DNA from: Pseudomonas sp. GM50
GTDB taxonomy: Bacteria; Pseudomonadota; Gammaproteobacteria; Pseudomonadales; Pseudomonadaceae
Reading direction: 5' to 3'
Length of the DNA stretch: 64,000 bases
Assembly (NCBI RefSeq): GCF_000282375.1
Contig: NZ_AKJK01000005.1
Location: 1-64,000, forward strand
Of this stretch, positions 47,919 to 56,576 are shown piece by piece; positions within the stretch are counted from its first letter, which is position 1; each line of letters starts with the position of its first letter. The notes under the pieces are model-generated. The model worked only from the letters and a program-made list of their open reading frames with translations, searched no databases and was not told the DNA's origin. A program made the translations under genes and the position numbers.

Positions 47919-48227
47919 CGCAGTTCCCCTATCTGGGTCAGATTTTTTTTACCACGCCAAGATTTTTTTTAAAACCATCAAATCAGATAAGAAAATTTTA
48001 ACCTGATTCAAGTTGTTGGCTAGCGCTCATTTGGGCCTGGTTCACTCCTTTGTGATTCTTCCTGAGTTCTGGGTCCCCAGAGCAGATAGCGGTTGTGGGA
48101 ATGGGCTTCCCGCAATGAATGGCACATCCATCCCCTGAATGTCGCTCATCACAGGAATAAATTTCAAAAAAGCCCGGCGCCTGACTATGGTGAGGACTGT
48201 CTTTGGATCGCTAACAAGAGAACAACC
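47919..48227. other. AT-rich upstream region of fic and the dehydrogenase gene
   Basis: About 310 bp. Close to fic two copies of CAGATTTTTTT/AAGATTTTTTTT separated by about 12 bp make an AT-rich, T-tract-bearing promoter region. The right half leads to the dehydrogenase start (AAGAGAAC before ATG at 48228). No small gene is convincing. Confidence 0.5.
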
Positions 48228-49454
48228 ATGAGCCAGACACCGTTCGATATTCAGCGCGCCGCCGTGATCGGTGCGGGCACCATGGGCCGTGGCATTGTCA
48301 TGTGCCTGGCCGACGCCGGGGTGCCGGTGCAATGGGTCGATAACAATCCGCAGATGCTTGAACAAGCGCTGGCCAGCGTGGCTGAGACTTACGCCCACAA
48401 CGTGCGTCAGGGACGGATCGATCAGGCCGAGGCCGATGCGCGCATTGCACGGGTGACGGCGCCTGCCGATTACGCGGCGATCCGCGATGTCGATCTGGTC
48501 ATCGAAGCGGTTTACGAAAACCTCGAGCTGAAACAGAAGATCTTCCGCGAACTCGACGGCCTGCTCAAACCTGAAGCGATTCTGGCCAGCAATACCTCAG
48601 CGCTGGACATTGACGCCATTGCCGCTGCCACTCGCCGTCCGCAACAGGTCTTGGGCCTGCATTTCTTCAGCCCGGCGCACATCATGAAATTGTTGGAGAT
48701 CGTGCGCGGAGCCCAGACGGCGCCGGCGGTGCTTGATGCAGCCCTGGCGCTAGGCCAGCGCATGGGCAAGGTCAGCGTGGTGTCGGGCAACTGCCACGGT
48801 TTCATTGGCAACCGCATGCTGCATCCCTACGTGCTCGAAGCGCGCAAGATGCTGCTGGAGGGCGCTTTGCCTTATCAGGTGGATGCGGCGCTGCAAGGTT
48901 TTGGTTTCGCCATGGGGCCGTTCCGCATGTACGACGTGGTCGGCATCGATCTGGAATGGCGTGCTCGGGAGCTGGCTGGCAAGGGCCAGGACGCGCCGGA
49001 AGTTCAAGTGGACAACCGCTTGTGCGAGCTGGGGCGTTTCGGTCAGAAGAGTGGCGACGGGTATTACCACTACGAACCGGGCAGTCGCCAGGCTGAGCAC
49101 GATGTGGGAGTCGATGCGCTGGTACTGGAAGTCAGCGAAGAGTTGGGGTTCCAGCGTCGTGAGATCGGCCCTGAAGAGGTTCTAGAGCGTTGTCTGCTGG
49201 CGCTGGTCAACGAAGGGGCGAAGATTCTTCAGGAAGGTATTGCGACGTCGGCGCACGACATCGATCTGGTCTACCTCAACGGTTATGGCTTCCCGGCGGC
49301 GAAGGGCGGGCCGATGGCCTGGGCGGATCAGCAAGGGTTGGAAGATATTCATCTGCGGTTGTTGCAGCTTGAGACCAAGCAGGGCGATCACTGGGCGCCG
49401 GCGCGGTTGATTGGTGAGTTGGCGGCAGAGGGGCGAGGGTTCGCTGACGTGTGA
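48228..49454 (+). CDS. 3-hydroxyacyl-CoA dehydrogenase
   Basis: 408-residue NAD-dependent dehydrogenase. The Rossmann motif AAVIGAGTMGRGIV opens the protein (residues 10-24), VIEAVYENLELKQKIFREL and SNTSALDIDAIAAATRRPQQVLGLHFFSPAHIMKLLEIV follow, with the catalytic His in LHFF. The first C-terminal dimerisation domain has GNCHGFIGNRML and FGFAMGPFRMYDVVG, and a second shortened one has YLNGYGFPAAKGGPMAWAD. Like the dehydrogenase half of FadB. The frame is open 45 codons upstream, but ATG 48228 starts the Rossmann domain. Likely acts in beta-oxidation of fatty or related acids; downstream is a thioesterase. Confidence 0.9.
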   Translation: MSQTPFDIQRAAVIGAGTMGRGIVMCLADAGVPVQWVDNNPQMLEQALASVAETYAHNVRQGRIDQAEADARIARVTAPADYAAIRDVDLVIEAVYENLELKQKIFRELDGLLKPEAILASNTSALDIDAIAAATRRPQQVLGLHFFSPAHIMKLLEIVRGAQTAPAVLDAALALGQRMGKVSVVSGNCHGFIGNRMLHPYVLEARKMLLEGALPYQVDAALQGFGFAMGPFRMYDVVGIDLEWRARELAGKGQDAPEVQVDNRLCELGRFGQKSGDGYYHYEPGSRQAEHDVGVDALVLEVSEELGFQRREIGPEEVLERCLLALVNEGAKILQEGIATSAHDIDLVYLNGYGFPAAKGGPMAWADQQGLEDIHLRLLQLETKQGDHWAPARLIGELAAEGRGFADV

Positions 49455-49479
49455 TTTTATGTGGCGTCTGTGAAGGCCC

Positions 49480-49573
49480 CTTCGCGAGCAAGCCCGCTCC
49501 CACACTGGATCTTCATTGATCACAGGTTTTGTGTTCGACCGAGATCCAATGTGGGAGCGGGCTTGCTCGCGAA
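49480..49573. repeat. REP-like inverted pair, family B
   Basis: TTCGCGAGCAAGCCCGCTCC and GGAGCGGGCTTGCTCGCGAA, with CTGGATCTT / GAGATCCAA inside; very similar to the element at 44209-44302. Confidence 0.87.
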
Positions 49574-49630
49574 GAACGATAACGCGGTTTTCGCTTTAGA
49601 CTCGCTGTCCAACTCCAGGAACCAACACTG

Positions 49631-50062
49631 ATGTCCAACCCGATGCCCCAACGCACCGACTACCCGCACTTCCAGTCCATCACCACTCGCTGGCACGACA
49701 ATGACACCTACGGTCACGTCAACAATGTCACCTACTACAGCTTCTTCGACACGGCGGTGAACACCTACCTGATCGAAGTCGGCGGCCTGGATATCCATGA
49801 CGGCGAAGTGGTGGGTTTTGTGGTGAGTTCGGCTTGCGACTACTTTGCCTCTATCGCTTTTCCGGACCGGATCGAGATCGGCCTGCGGGTCGGCAAGTTG
49901 GGCAATAGCTCGGTGCAATACGAATTGGCGGTGTTCAAGGCTGGAGAAGATGAAGCCTGTGCGGCAGGGCGCTTCGTGCATGTGTTCGTGGATCGGGCGT
50001 CGAATCAACCGATGGCGATTCCTGCCGGATTGCGCGGGGCATTGGAACGACTGGCGGTTTGA
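49631..50062 (+). CDS. 4-hydroxybenzoyl-CoA thioesterase-like hotdog protein
   Basis: 143 aa. The motif TTRWHDNDTYGHVNNVTYYSFFDTAVNTYLIE carries the Asp of the YbgC/4-HBT active site (HDNDTYGHVNN). The rest of the single hotdog domain (DYFASIAFPDRIEIGLRVGKLGNSSVQYELAVF) is typical. Acts on acyl-CoA; substrate not identifiable. Follows the hydroxyacyl-CoA dehydrogenase with a REP pair between. Confidence 0.87.
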   Translation: MSNPMPQRTDYPHFQSITTRWHDNDTYGHVNNVTYYSFFDTAVNTYLIEVGGLDIHDGEVVGFVVSSACDYFASIAFPDRIEIGLRVGKLGNSSVQYELAVFKAGEDEACAAGRFVHVFVDRASNQPMAIPAGLRGALERLAV

Positions 50063-50068
50063 GGGGCA

Positions 50069-50101
50069 AAAAAAATCGCAGCCCGAGGGCTGCGATTTTT
50101 T
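50069..50101. terminator. Bidirectional rho-independent terminator
   Basis: A-run, TCGCAGCC, short loop, GGCTGCGA, T-run. Serves the thioesterase gene on the left and the convergent glycine-zipper gene on the right. Confidence 0.88.
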
Positions 50102-50132
50102 GATCTACCGGTAAACGGGGGCGATTCAAGCC

Positions 50133-50621
50133 TCAGTCGCGATAGCGATGCTTATGCTTGCGATGGCCATAGGCATGGCCGCGACCCGGGTGGCCACGGT
50201 AGTAGCGACGATCATCATCGTCATAACCACGACGATGGGAACGACGATCATCGTCGTCATCGCTCTTGTTGCCCATGTAGTTACCCAGCGCGCCACCGGC
50301 GCCGCCGCCTGCTGCGGAACCGATCAGGCTGCCGGTGGTGCCGCCCATGCTGCGGCCGACCACGTTACCGCCTGCTGCGCCCAGCGCACCGCCAATGGCG
50401 GCTTCGCCACGGCTGCGTTTGTCTGCGCCGACTGCGCTACCACCCGCGCCGCCCAGGGCCGCGCCAATGGTTGAACCTGTATTGCCGCCTAGCGATTGAC
50501 CGACGACCGAGCCAAGAACCCCGCCCAATGCGCCGCCCACACCTGCTTCGGTGGTGCCGCCAGCAGAAGCGAAGCCACTGACCAGGCCAAGGGACAACAA
50601 GAGAATCGAGGAGAACTTCAT
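50133..50621 (-). CDS. Glycine-zipper envelope protein with charged C-terminal tail
   Basis: 162-residue exported protein. Signal peptide (SSILLLSLGLVSGFASAGG), then about 95 residues of repeating small-residue motifs (GVGGALGGVLGSVVGQSLGG, GSTIGAALGGAGGSAVG, AIGGALGAAGGNVVG) that form glycine zippers. The tail after residue 118 is extremely charged (NKSDDDDDRRSHRRGY... and a His/Arg/Tyr-rich end). Glycine-zipper proteins insert in or span membranes; the Asp/His-rich tail could bind metal or nucleic acid. Known mostly as hypothetical; the role here is unknown. Confidence 0.8.
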   Translation of the reverse strand: MKFSSILLLSLGLVSGFASAGGTTEAGVGGALGGVLGSVVGQSLGGNTGSTIGAALGGAGGSAVGADKRSRGEAAIGGALGAAGGNVVGRSMGGTTGSLIGSAAGGGAGGALGNYMGNKSDDDDDRRSHRRGYDDDDRRYYRGHPGRGHAYGHRKHKHRYRD

Positions 50622-50727
50622 AGAGGAACCTCAAGGGGATGACGGCGCGATCCTGAGGCTGTGTCATGGTTGTGACAATCGAAATCCGACGAGTAACACG
50701 ACTTGAGCACAATTCTATAAGTTACTG

Positions 50728-50809
50728 TTTTTTGGGTGGAACTTAACTGTTTTTCGCCGGTCTTTAACTACTTCGCAAAGGCCGTTTTTATATAAAAACG
50801 GCCTTTTTT
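50728..50809 (+). ncRNA. Candidate small RNA ending in a strong terminator
   Basis: A CTATAAG box at 50715-50721 on the plus strand is followed by about 80 bp ending in a perfect 28-bp palindrome with six Ts. The presumed transcript has U-rich single-stranded stretches (CTGTTTTTTGG, ACTGTTTTTCGCC) of the kind Hfq binds. No protein gene on this strand could use the terminator. Start point is an estimate. Confidence 0.4.
50778..50809 (+). terminator. Rho-independent terminator (orphan, plus strand)
   Basis: AAGGCCGTTTTTAT and ATAAAAACGGCCTT form a perfect palindrome; TTTTTT follows on the plus strand, whereas the minus strand has only three Ts after the stem. Confidence 0.8.
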
Positions 50810-50855
50810 GTGGGCGATCGGAAAGTGCTCGTCTATCAGTTTTCAGGTCTGACGC

Positions 50856-50936
50856 CTTCGCGGGCAAGCCTCGCTCCTACAGATTGCGTGTCCCTTGCAG
50901 GGCGAAAATCTGTAGGAGCGAGGCTTGCCCGCGAAG
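50856..50936. repeat. REP-like inverted pair, family A
   Basis: CTTCGCGGGCAAGCCTCGCT and AGCGAGGCTTGCCCGCGAAG, downstream of the molybdopterin oxidoreductase gene. Confidence 0.88.
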
Positions 50937-50956
50937 AGGCCATACCTGCTGCCACG

Positions 50957-53305
50957 TCAAGCCGACTTGGCCATGATCAACCCAGTCTCACTCGCCGCTT
51001 CCAACCGAATCGCCACAAACTTCGACGTCGGCGTATGGCTGCCATCCCCGGTGCTTTCCAGCGGCACCAGCGGGTTCACTTCCGGATAGTAAGCGGCCGC
51101 TTGCCCGGCAGGAATATCAAACGCCAGCAGCGTGAAACCCTTCACCCGACGCTCACGGCCATCATCCCAGATCGACACGATGTCCGCCTTCTGTCCTGGC
51201 TTGAACCCCAGGCGAATGATGTCGGCTTCATTGACGAACATCACATTCCGCTGACCTTTCACCCCGCGATAACGGTCATCAAGACCATAAATCGTGGTGT
51301 TGTACTGATCGTGGGAGCGCATCGACTGCATGATCAGGTCCGGCAGTACGCCGGTAGCGCGGGTGCGTTCGTGCACCAGGTCTTTGGGCAGAATGTTCGC
51401 ACGGAAATTGGCCCGCCCCGACGGGGTATTCCAGCGACGTGCGCCGGCGCTGTTGCCCAGGTAGAAACCACCCGGGTTCTGGATTTTCTCGTTGAAGTCC
51501 CGAAAGCCCGGAATGGTGTCGGCGATCAGGTCGCGGATGCGGCTGTAATCGGCCACCAGCCAGTTCCAGTCCACCGGTTTGCTGCCCAGGGTCGCGGCGG
51601 CGATGCCGGCGATGATTGCAGGCTCCGAGCGCATCTGGTTCGACAGCGGCTGCAGCTGACCGTTGGAGGCGTGGACCATGCTGAACGAGTCTTCCACGGT
51701 TACCGCTTGAGCGCCTTCGGTCTGGACATCGATGTCGGTACGGCCCAGGCACGGCAGGATCAGCGCGTCTTTACCATGGGCCAAATGGCTGCGGTTGAGC
51801 TTGGTGCTGATCTGCACGGTCAGGTCGCAGTTGTTCAAGGCCTGGAAGGTCCGTGGGCTGTCCGGGGTGGCTTGGGCGAAGTTGCCGCCCAGGCCGATGA
51901 AGACTTTTGATCGGCCGTCGGCCATGGCGTGAATCGCCTCGACCACGTTGTGGCCGTTTTCACGCGGCACTTTGAATTGGAAGCGACGCTCCAGAGAATC
52001 GAGGAACGCCACCGGCGGACGTTCGTTGATGCCCATCGTTCGGTCGCCCTGCACATTGCTGTGACCACGCACCGGGCACAGACCGGCACCCGGTCGACCG
52101 ATGTTGCCGCGCAGCAGCATCAGGTTGGCGATTTCCTGGATGGTCGCCACCGAATGACGATGCTGGGTAATGCCCATGGCCCAGCACATGATCACGTTCT
52201 TGCCTTTGGCGTACATGCGCGCCGCTTGCTCGATCTCCACCAGGGTCAGACCGGACTGCTCGACGATCTGCTCCCATGGGGTGTCGTCGATGACGCCCAT
52301 GTATTCCAGCACGTTGACCGCATGTTCATTGAGGAAGTCGTGATCGAACACCGCCGGGGCGCCGGTCTTCTGCGCATCGCGTTCCCATTGCAGCAGGAAC
52401 TTCGCCATGCCGCGCAGCACCGCCATGTCGCCGCCCAGTGCCGGGCGGAAGTAGGCGGTGTTGGTCGGCTTGTCGCCGTTGGTGAGCATTTCCAACGGGT
52501 GCTGCGGGTGCTGGAAGCGTTCCAGGCCGCGTTCTTTCAGCGGGTTGACGCACACTACCTGAGCGCCGCGTTTCACTGCTTCGCGCAGAGGTTCGAGCAT
52601 CCTCGGGTGGTTGGTGCCGGGGTTCTGGCCCCAGACAAAAATCGCATCGGCGTGTTCGAAATCATCGAAGGTCACAGTGCCTTTGCCAACGCCGACACTT
52701 TGCGCCAGCGCCACACCGCTGGCTTCGTGGCACATGTTCGAGCAGTCGGGAAAGTTGTTGGTGCCGAAGGCGCGCACGAACAGTTGATAGAGGTACGCCG
52801 CTTCGTTGCTGGCGCGGCCCGAGGTGTAGAACTCGGCTTGGTCCGGGCTCGACAGACCCTGCAAATGTTTGCCGATCAGCGCGAAGGCGTCATCCCAGCT
52901 GATGGGTTTGTAGCGGTCGGTCTCGGCGTCGTAGCTCATCGGCTCGGTCAGGCGGCCCTGATATTCAAGCCAGTAGTCGCTCTGCTCCAGCAGCGAGCTG
53001 ACGCTGTGTTTGGCGAAAAAAGCAGCGTCGACACGGCGTTTGGTCGCTTCCCAATTCACCGCTTTGGCGCCGTTCTCGCAAAACATCACCATGCCTTTTT
53101 CCGGAGAATCACCCCAGGCGCAACCGGGGCAGTCGAAGCCGCCGTTCTGGTTGGTCTTGAGCATTATGCGGAGGTTTTTCAGCGCGTTATCGCTGGTCAA
53201 CCAGGCCTGGGCGACGCTGATCAGCGCGCCCCAGCCACCGGCTGGGCCTTTGTAGGGCTTGTAGCGTGGGACGGGTTTCTGGTCGGCTTGACGATGTTGA
53301 CTCAC
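50957..53305 (-). CDS. FdhF/YdeP-family molybdopterin oxidoreductase (formate dehydrogenase-like)
   Basis: 782-residue bis-MGD enzyme. N-terminal DCPGCAWGDS near 58-67 is the reduced iron-sulfur-type cysteine cluster of the YdeP branch. YTSGRASNEAAYLYQLFVRAFGTNNFPDCSNMCHEASGVAL carries a Cys where formate dehydrogenase H has selenocysteine. MCWAMGITQHRHSVATIQEIANLMLLRGNIGRPGAGLCPVRGHSNVQGDRTMG binds the cofactor. YdeP-like proteins are linked to formate oxidation or acid resistance, but activity is not proven. Coupled to fdhD (4-nt overlap). Confidence 0.9.
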   Translation of the reverse strand: MSQHRQADQKPVPRYKPYKGPAGGWGALISVAQAWLTSDNALKNLRIMLKTNQNGGFDCPGCAWGDSPEKGMVMFCENGAKAVNWEATKRRVDAAFFAKHSVSSLLEQSDYWLEYQGRLTEPMSYDAETDRYKPISWDDAFALIGKHLQGLSSPDQAEFYTSGRASNEAAYLYQLFVRAFGTNNFPDCSNMCHEASGVALAQSVGVGKGTVTFDDFEHADAIFVWGQNPGTNHPRMLEPLREAVKRGAQVVCVNPLKERGLERFQHPQHPLEMLTNGDKPTNTAYFRPALGGDMAVLRGMAKFLLQWERDAQKTGAPAVFDHDFLNEHAVNVLEYMGVIDDTPWEQIVEQSGLTLVEIEQAARMYAKGKNVIMCWAMGITQHRHSVATIQEIANLMLLRGNIGRPGAGLCPVRGHSNVQGDRTMGINERPPVAFLDSLERRFQFKVPRENGHNVVEAIHAMADGRSKVFIGLGGNFAQATPDSPRTFQALNNCDLTVQISTKLNRSHLAHGKDALILPCLGRTDIDVQTEGAQAVTVEDSFSMVHASNGQLQPLSNQMRSEPAIIAGIAAATLGSKPVDWNWLVADYSRIRDLIADTIPGFRDFNEKIQNPGGFYLGNSAGARRWNTPSGRANFRANILPKDLVHERTRATGVLPDLIMQSMRSHDQYNTTIYGLDDRYRGVKGQRNVMFVNEADIIRLGFKPGQKADIVSIWDDGRERRVKGFTLLAFDIPAGQAAAYYPEVNPLVPLESTGDGSHTPTSKFVAIRLEAASETGLIMAKSA

Positions 53306-54141
53306 GCTTGATTCTCCGTCGCGGGGCTGTAGACCCGCGGCGCACTTTTCTGCGGCAGGTGGATGAGGTTGAGGTTATGTCGACGGGCCCATTGCACGGC
53401 AAGGCTCGTGGGCGACGACAGGCTGACCAGGGTCTGGATGCCGGCGCGTAAAACTTTCTGGATCAATTCAAGGCTGCAACGGCTGGTGACGATCGCCAGG
53501 CCGCCAGTGGTCGGGATTTTCTGGCGGATCAACCCGCCGATCAGCTTGTCGAGGGCATTGTGTCGACCGATATCTTCACGGCCCAGCAGCAATTCGCCAT
53601 TGCCGTTCATGAACACCGCTGCATGCACCGCGCCGCAATGTTGGCCCAGCGGCTGAAATTCGCCGATGCGTTGGCGCAGGCCGTCCAGCCATTCGGCCGG
53701 GGGCAGCGGGGCGCCAGGCAATACTTTGAGGTCGGGCAGCGCTTGCTCCACCGCTTCCACGCCACAGAGCCCGCAACCGCTGGTGCCAGCCAGTTGCCGA
53801 CGCTGCTGCTTGAGGTTCCAGAAGGCGCGATTGGCGATGGTCACTTGCGCGTATTGCGCCGAACCTGTGCCACTGAGTTGCAGGTCGTAGATATCTGAAG
53901 CGTCTTCGATGATGCCGCTGCCGAGGCTGAAGCCGACGATGAAGTCTTCAAGATCCGTTGGCGTCACCAACATGACCGCCTGGCTGATGCCGTTATAGGC
54001 AATTGCCAACGCGACTTCCTCGGCCAGCGCGGTGCTGGCCGATTCGGTGTATTCAAGGTTGCAGTAACTGTACGTCTGGCTTGCGGCGGTCGCGGGCGTT
54101 TCAACGGCAGGCGCCGCGCGGGCAGGGCGCTTGGCGTTCAT
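53302..54141 (-). CDS. fdhD: Formate dehydrogenase accessory sulfurtransferase FdhD
   Basis: 279-residue sulfur carrier that sulfurates the molybdenum cofactor for formate dehydrogenase. The essential C-x-x-C is seen in LAGTSGCGLCGVEAVEQAL, and the cofactor region GREDIGRHNALDKLIGG is conserved. First of two genes in the operon with the FdhF/YdeP-type enzyme; the pairing supports a functional molybdoenzyme. The first 25 residues are variable and Ala/Arg-rich. Confidence 0.92.
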   Translation of the reverse strand: MNAKRPARAAPAVETPATAASQTYSYCNLEYTESASTALAEEVALAIAYNGISQAVMLVTPTDLEDFIVGFSLGSGIIEDASDIYDLQLSGTGSAQYAQVTIANRAFWNLKQQRRQLAGTSGCGLCGVEAVEQALPDLKVLPGAPLPPAEWLDGLRQRIGEFQPLGQHCGAVHAAVFMNGNGELLLGREDIGRHNALDKLIGGLIRQKIPTTGGLAIVTSRCSLELIQKVLRAGIQTLVSLSSPTSLAVQWARRHNLNLIHLPQKSAPRVYSPATENQA

Positions 54142-54233
54142 GGGCTCACCAACGGTTTGGTCAGCTTTAAGACTAGGCGTGTCAACTTGTCGCGTCTAAT
54201 TGCTATTACTGATCTGCCGATAGATGGGGTCGA

Positions 54234-55121
54234 TCAAGAGTCTGTCGGTGATTGCTGATAGATCGCGAAACAGGCTTCTGCGAGCGCCGAACGTGGAGCA
54301 CTGCGACGCATGATCAGCCCCAGCCGGGCGAGGGTCTGGGCGCTTTCGATGGGTTGGAGGCGCAAGTGATCGGTAAGATTTTCGAGGCCACCATCCAGCG
54401 GCATCACGGCGCAACACAGACCGCCGTGTACTGCTTGTAACAATTGGTGAACCGAATCGGTTTGCAGCAACGGTTGGGGGGCCAAGCCACGACTGTGGAA
54501 GTTATGGTCGATGGACTGGCGAAAATGCATGCCGCTGGTGAGCATGCCCAGCGGCAGTTCAATCAACGATTTCCAGCTTAAGGGCGCGTCGCCGAAACTG
54601 AAGAAACGCTGATCGTAAAGCAATCCCATGCGGGTTTCGCTGAAGGCCAGGGAGTCAAAACGCTCACCGTCCAGACGCTCCAGGTACGACACGCCGAGGT
54701 CGAGACGGTTGTTCGCCAGCTGTTCGAGGATCTGCTCGGAACTCAGGGCCGAGAGTTCGAAGCGCAGGTTCGGGTGCTCGGCGTGCAGGCGATGCATCAG
54801 CGGTACCGGGTCGAAACTCGACAGCGGCACCACGCCCAGGCGCAACGTACCCACGAGGTTGCCGCGACAGGCTGCCGCTTCGGCCTGCAAACCGTCGTAG
54901 GCCGCCAGCACCGTACGTGCCCATGCCAGCACACGCTCGCCCGGCGCGGTAAAACCTTCGAAACGCTGGCCACGATTGACCAGCGGCAGTTCGAGTTCTT
55001 CTTCGAGGCTGCGCAGGCGCATGGACAGGGTCGGTTGGGTGATGTGACAACGCGCGGCGGCCTGACCGAAGTGCCGGGTTTCGTCGAGAGCGATGAGGAA
55101 TTTGAGCTGCTTGATGTCCAT
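54234..55121 (-). CDS. LysR-family transcriptional regulator
   Basis: 295 aa. The N-terminal helix-turn-helix [65 protein letters not shown] is typical, followed by a substrate-binding domain. It lies 92 bp upstream of fdhD on the same strand, so it could regulate or be co-transcribed with the fdhD-oxidoreductase pair. Effector unknown. Confidence 0.88.
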   Translation of the reverse strand: MDIKQLKFLIALDETRHFGQAAARCHITQPTLSMRLRSLEEELELPLVNRGQRFEGFTAPGERVLAWARTVLAAYDGLQAEAAACRGNLVGTLRLGVVPLSSFDPVPLMHRLHAEHPNLRFELSALSSEQILEQLANNRLDLGVSYLERLDGERFDSLAFSETRMGLLYDQRFFSFGDAPLSWKSLIELPLGMLTSGMHFRQSIDHNFHSRGLAPQPLLQTDSVHQLLQAVHGGLCCAVMPLDGGLENLTDHLRLQPIESAQTLARLGLIMRRSAPRSALAEACFAIYQQSPTDS

Positions 55122-55258
55122 CTTCGCTCCAGGGCGCGGGCAAGGTTCGCGATTCTACCGCCTGCGCGGGGTTGGGTCATTGGTCGGCTGGGAGCCGGTC
55201 TTCTCAAGGCTGGTCTAGTCTTTGGCGTCTGGAACCTAAATCCCAAGGAGAATGCACC

Positions 55259-55699
55259 ATGAGTATTTTTAGCTTTGTGAAAGAAGCAGGCGAAAAACTT
55301 ATTGATCTGCTGACGCCTGGCAATGCGAATGCCAGTGAGCAGTTGAAGGAACACATCAGCAAGGTCGGCCTGGGTAATCCGAATGTTCAGGCGACCATCG
55401 AGGGCGACAAAGTCATCGTCACCGGTGAAGTGGCGAGTCAGGAAGAGAAGGAAAAGATTCTGTTGGCCGTGGGCAATATTGCCGGTGTCGGTAGCGTGGA
55501 TGACCAGATCACGGTGACCGGGCCGGTGGCGAAGGCCGCTCGCTTCGTTACAGTGAAAAAGGGCGACACCCTCAGCGCGATTTCCAAGGCCGAATACGGC
55601 GACGCGAACAAGTACAACAAAATCTTCGAGGCCAACAAACCAATGCTGTCGCACCCGGACAAAATCTATCCGGGGCAGGTGTTGCGGATTCCTGAGTAA
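55259..55699 (+). CDS. kbp: BON-LysM protein Kbp (YgaU-like)
   Basis: 146-residue cytoplasmic protein: N-terminal [18 protein letters not shown], a BON domain at about 20-90 ([46 protein letters not shown]) and a LysM at about 97-145 ([52 protein letters not shown]). Length and order match E. coli Kbp, a potassium-binding protein. AAGGAG nine bases before ATG 55259 decides the start against an earlier in-frame ATG. Monocistronic. Confidence 0.92.
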   Translation: MSIFSFVKEAGEKLIDLLTPGNANASEQLKEHISKVGLGNPNVQATIEGDKVIVTGEVASQEEKEKILLAVGNIAGVGSVDDQITVTGPVAKAARFVTVKKGDTLSAISKAEYGDANKYNKIFEANKPMLSHPDKIYPGQVLRIPE

Positions 55700-55720
55700 G
55701 GTTCAAGACCGTGTGTTGGC

Positions 55721-55810
55721 TTTCGCGGGCAAGCCTCGCTCCTACAGGTCTGTGTCGTGCGCATACTCCGCGAACGACGTAAATCCGTAGGAGCGAGGCT
55801 TGCCCGCGAA
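55721..55810. repeat. REP-like inverted pair, family A
   Basis: TTTCGCGGGCAAGCCTCGCT and AGCGAGGCTTGCCCGCGAAG, between convergent kbp and yrfG genes. Confidence 0.88.
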
Positions 55811-55825
55811 GCAGACGACTCGGTA

Positions 55826-56488
55826 TCAGAGCCCTGCGATGAGCTCCCGATAATCCCCCACCGCCGCAAACTCGGCCGTGTCCTTCGGCCCTTTGCGGCT
55901 GTCTGGCTCGCTCACGGCCAGCAGATGCGCCACGCCAAAATTGCGCGCACTGCGCAGAATCGGCAACGTATCGTCGATAAACAGACTGCGCGCCGGATCG
56001 AAGCCGATGTCGGCCTGCAAGGCATCCCAGAATTGCGGGTTTTCCTTGGGGAAACCGTAATCGTGAGAGCTGATCAAGCGTTCGAAATACGGCGCCAGTT
56101 CAATTCGCTCCAGCTTCAATGACAGCGAGTCGCGGTGGGCGTTGGTGATCAGTACCACGCGTTTGCCGGCCCGTTTGATCGCGGCCAGAAAAGTGTCTGC
56201 ATCCGGACGCAGGGCGATCAGGTGCGCGGTTTCCAGTTTCAGTTCGCGCACCGACAGCTTCAGCTCGGCGCTCCAGAAGTCCAGGCAGTACCACTGCAAC
56301 TGACCGGCATTGCGTTCGAACAGCGGCTGCAACTCCAGCTCCGCCATGGCCCGGCTCACCCCGTGCAGCTCGGCATAACGCTGGGGCAGGTGCTCCATCC
56401 AGAAATGGTTGTCGTAGTAAAGGTCCAGCAGCGTGCCGTCCATATCCAGCAAAACGGTATCGATGTCATGCCAGGGCAGCAGGGACAT
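55826..56488 (-). CDS. yrfG: GMP/IMP nucleotidase YrfG (HAD family)
   Basis: 220-residue HAD phosphatase. Motif I LLDMDGTLLDLYYDNHFWMEHLPQRYAELHG has the nucleophile Asp; motif II VLITNAHRDS; motif III Lys region; motif IV LFIDDTLPILRSARNFGV. The long N-terminal cap segment matches YrfG, which dephosphorylates GMP and IMP. Divergent from nudE across 88 bp. Confidence 0.9.
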   Translation of the reverse strand: MSLLPWHDIDTVLLDMDGTLLDLYYDNHFWMEHLPQRYAELHGVSRAMAELELQPLFERNAGQLQWYCLDFWSAELKLSVRELKLETAHLIALRPDADTFLAAIKRAGKRVVLITNAHRDSLSLKLERIELAPYFERLISSHDYGFPKENPQFWDALQADIGFDPARSLFIDDTLPILRSARNFGVAHLLAVSEPDSRKGPKDTAEFAAVGDYRELIAGL

Positions 56489-56576
56489 AAAACTTCTCCA
56501 GCGGTAAAAAAGATATCCGGGATAAACAATCAGGATAGGCCGGGTATAGTAACCCGCTTACGCCAAGGAGCCTCCC

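Noticed and set aside
51929..53311. 460-codon plus-strand open frame
   Set aside because: Antisense to the FdhF/YdeP-type gene, His/Arg/Val-rich, no domain.
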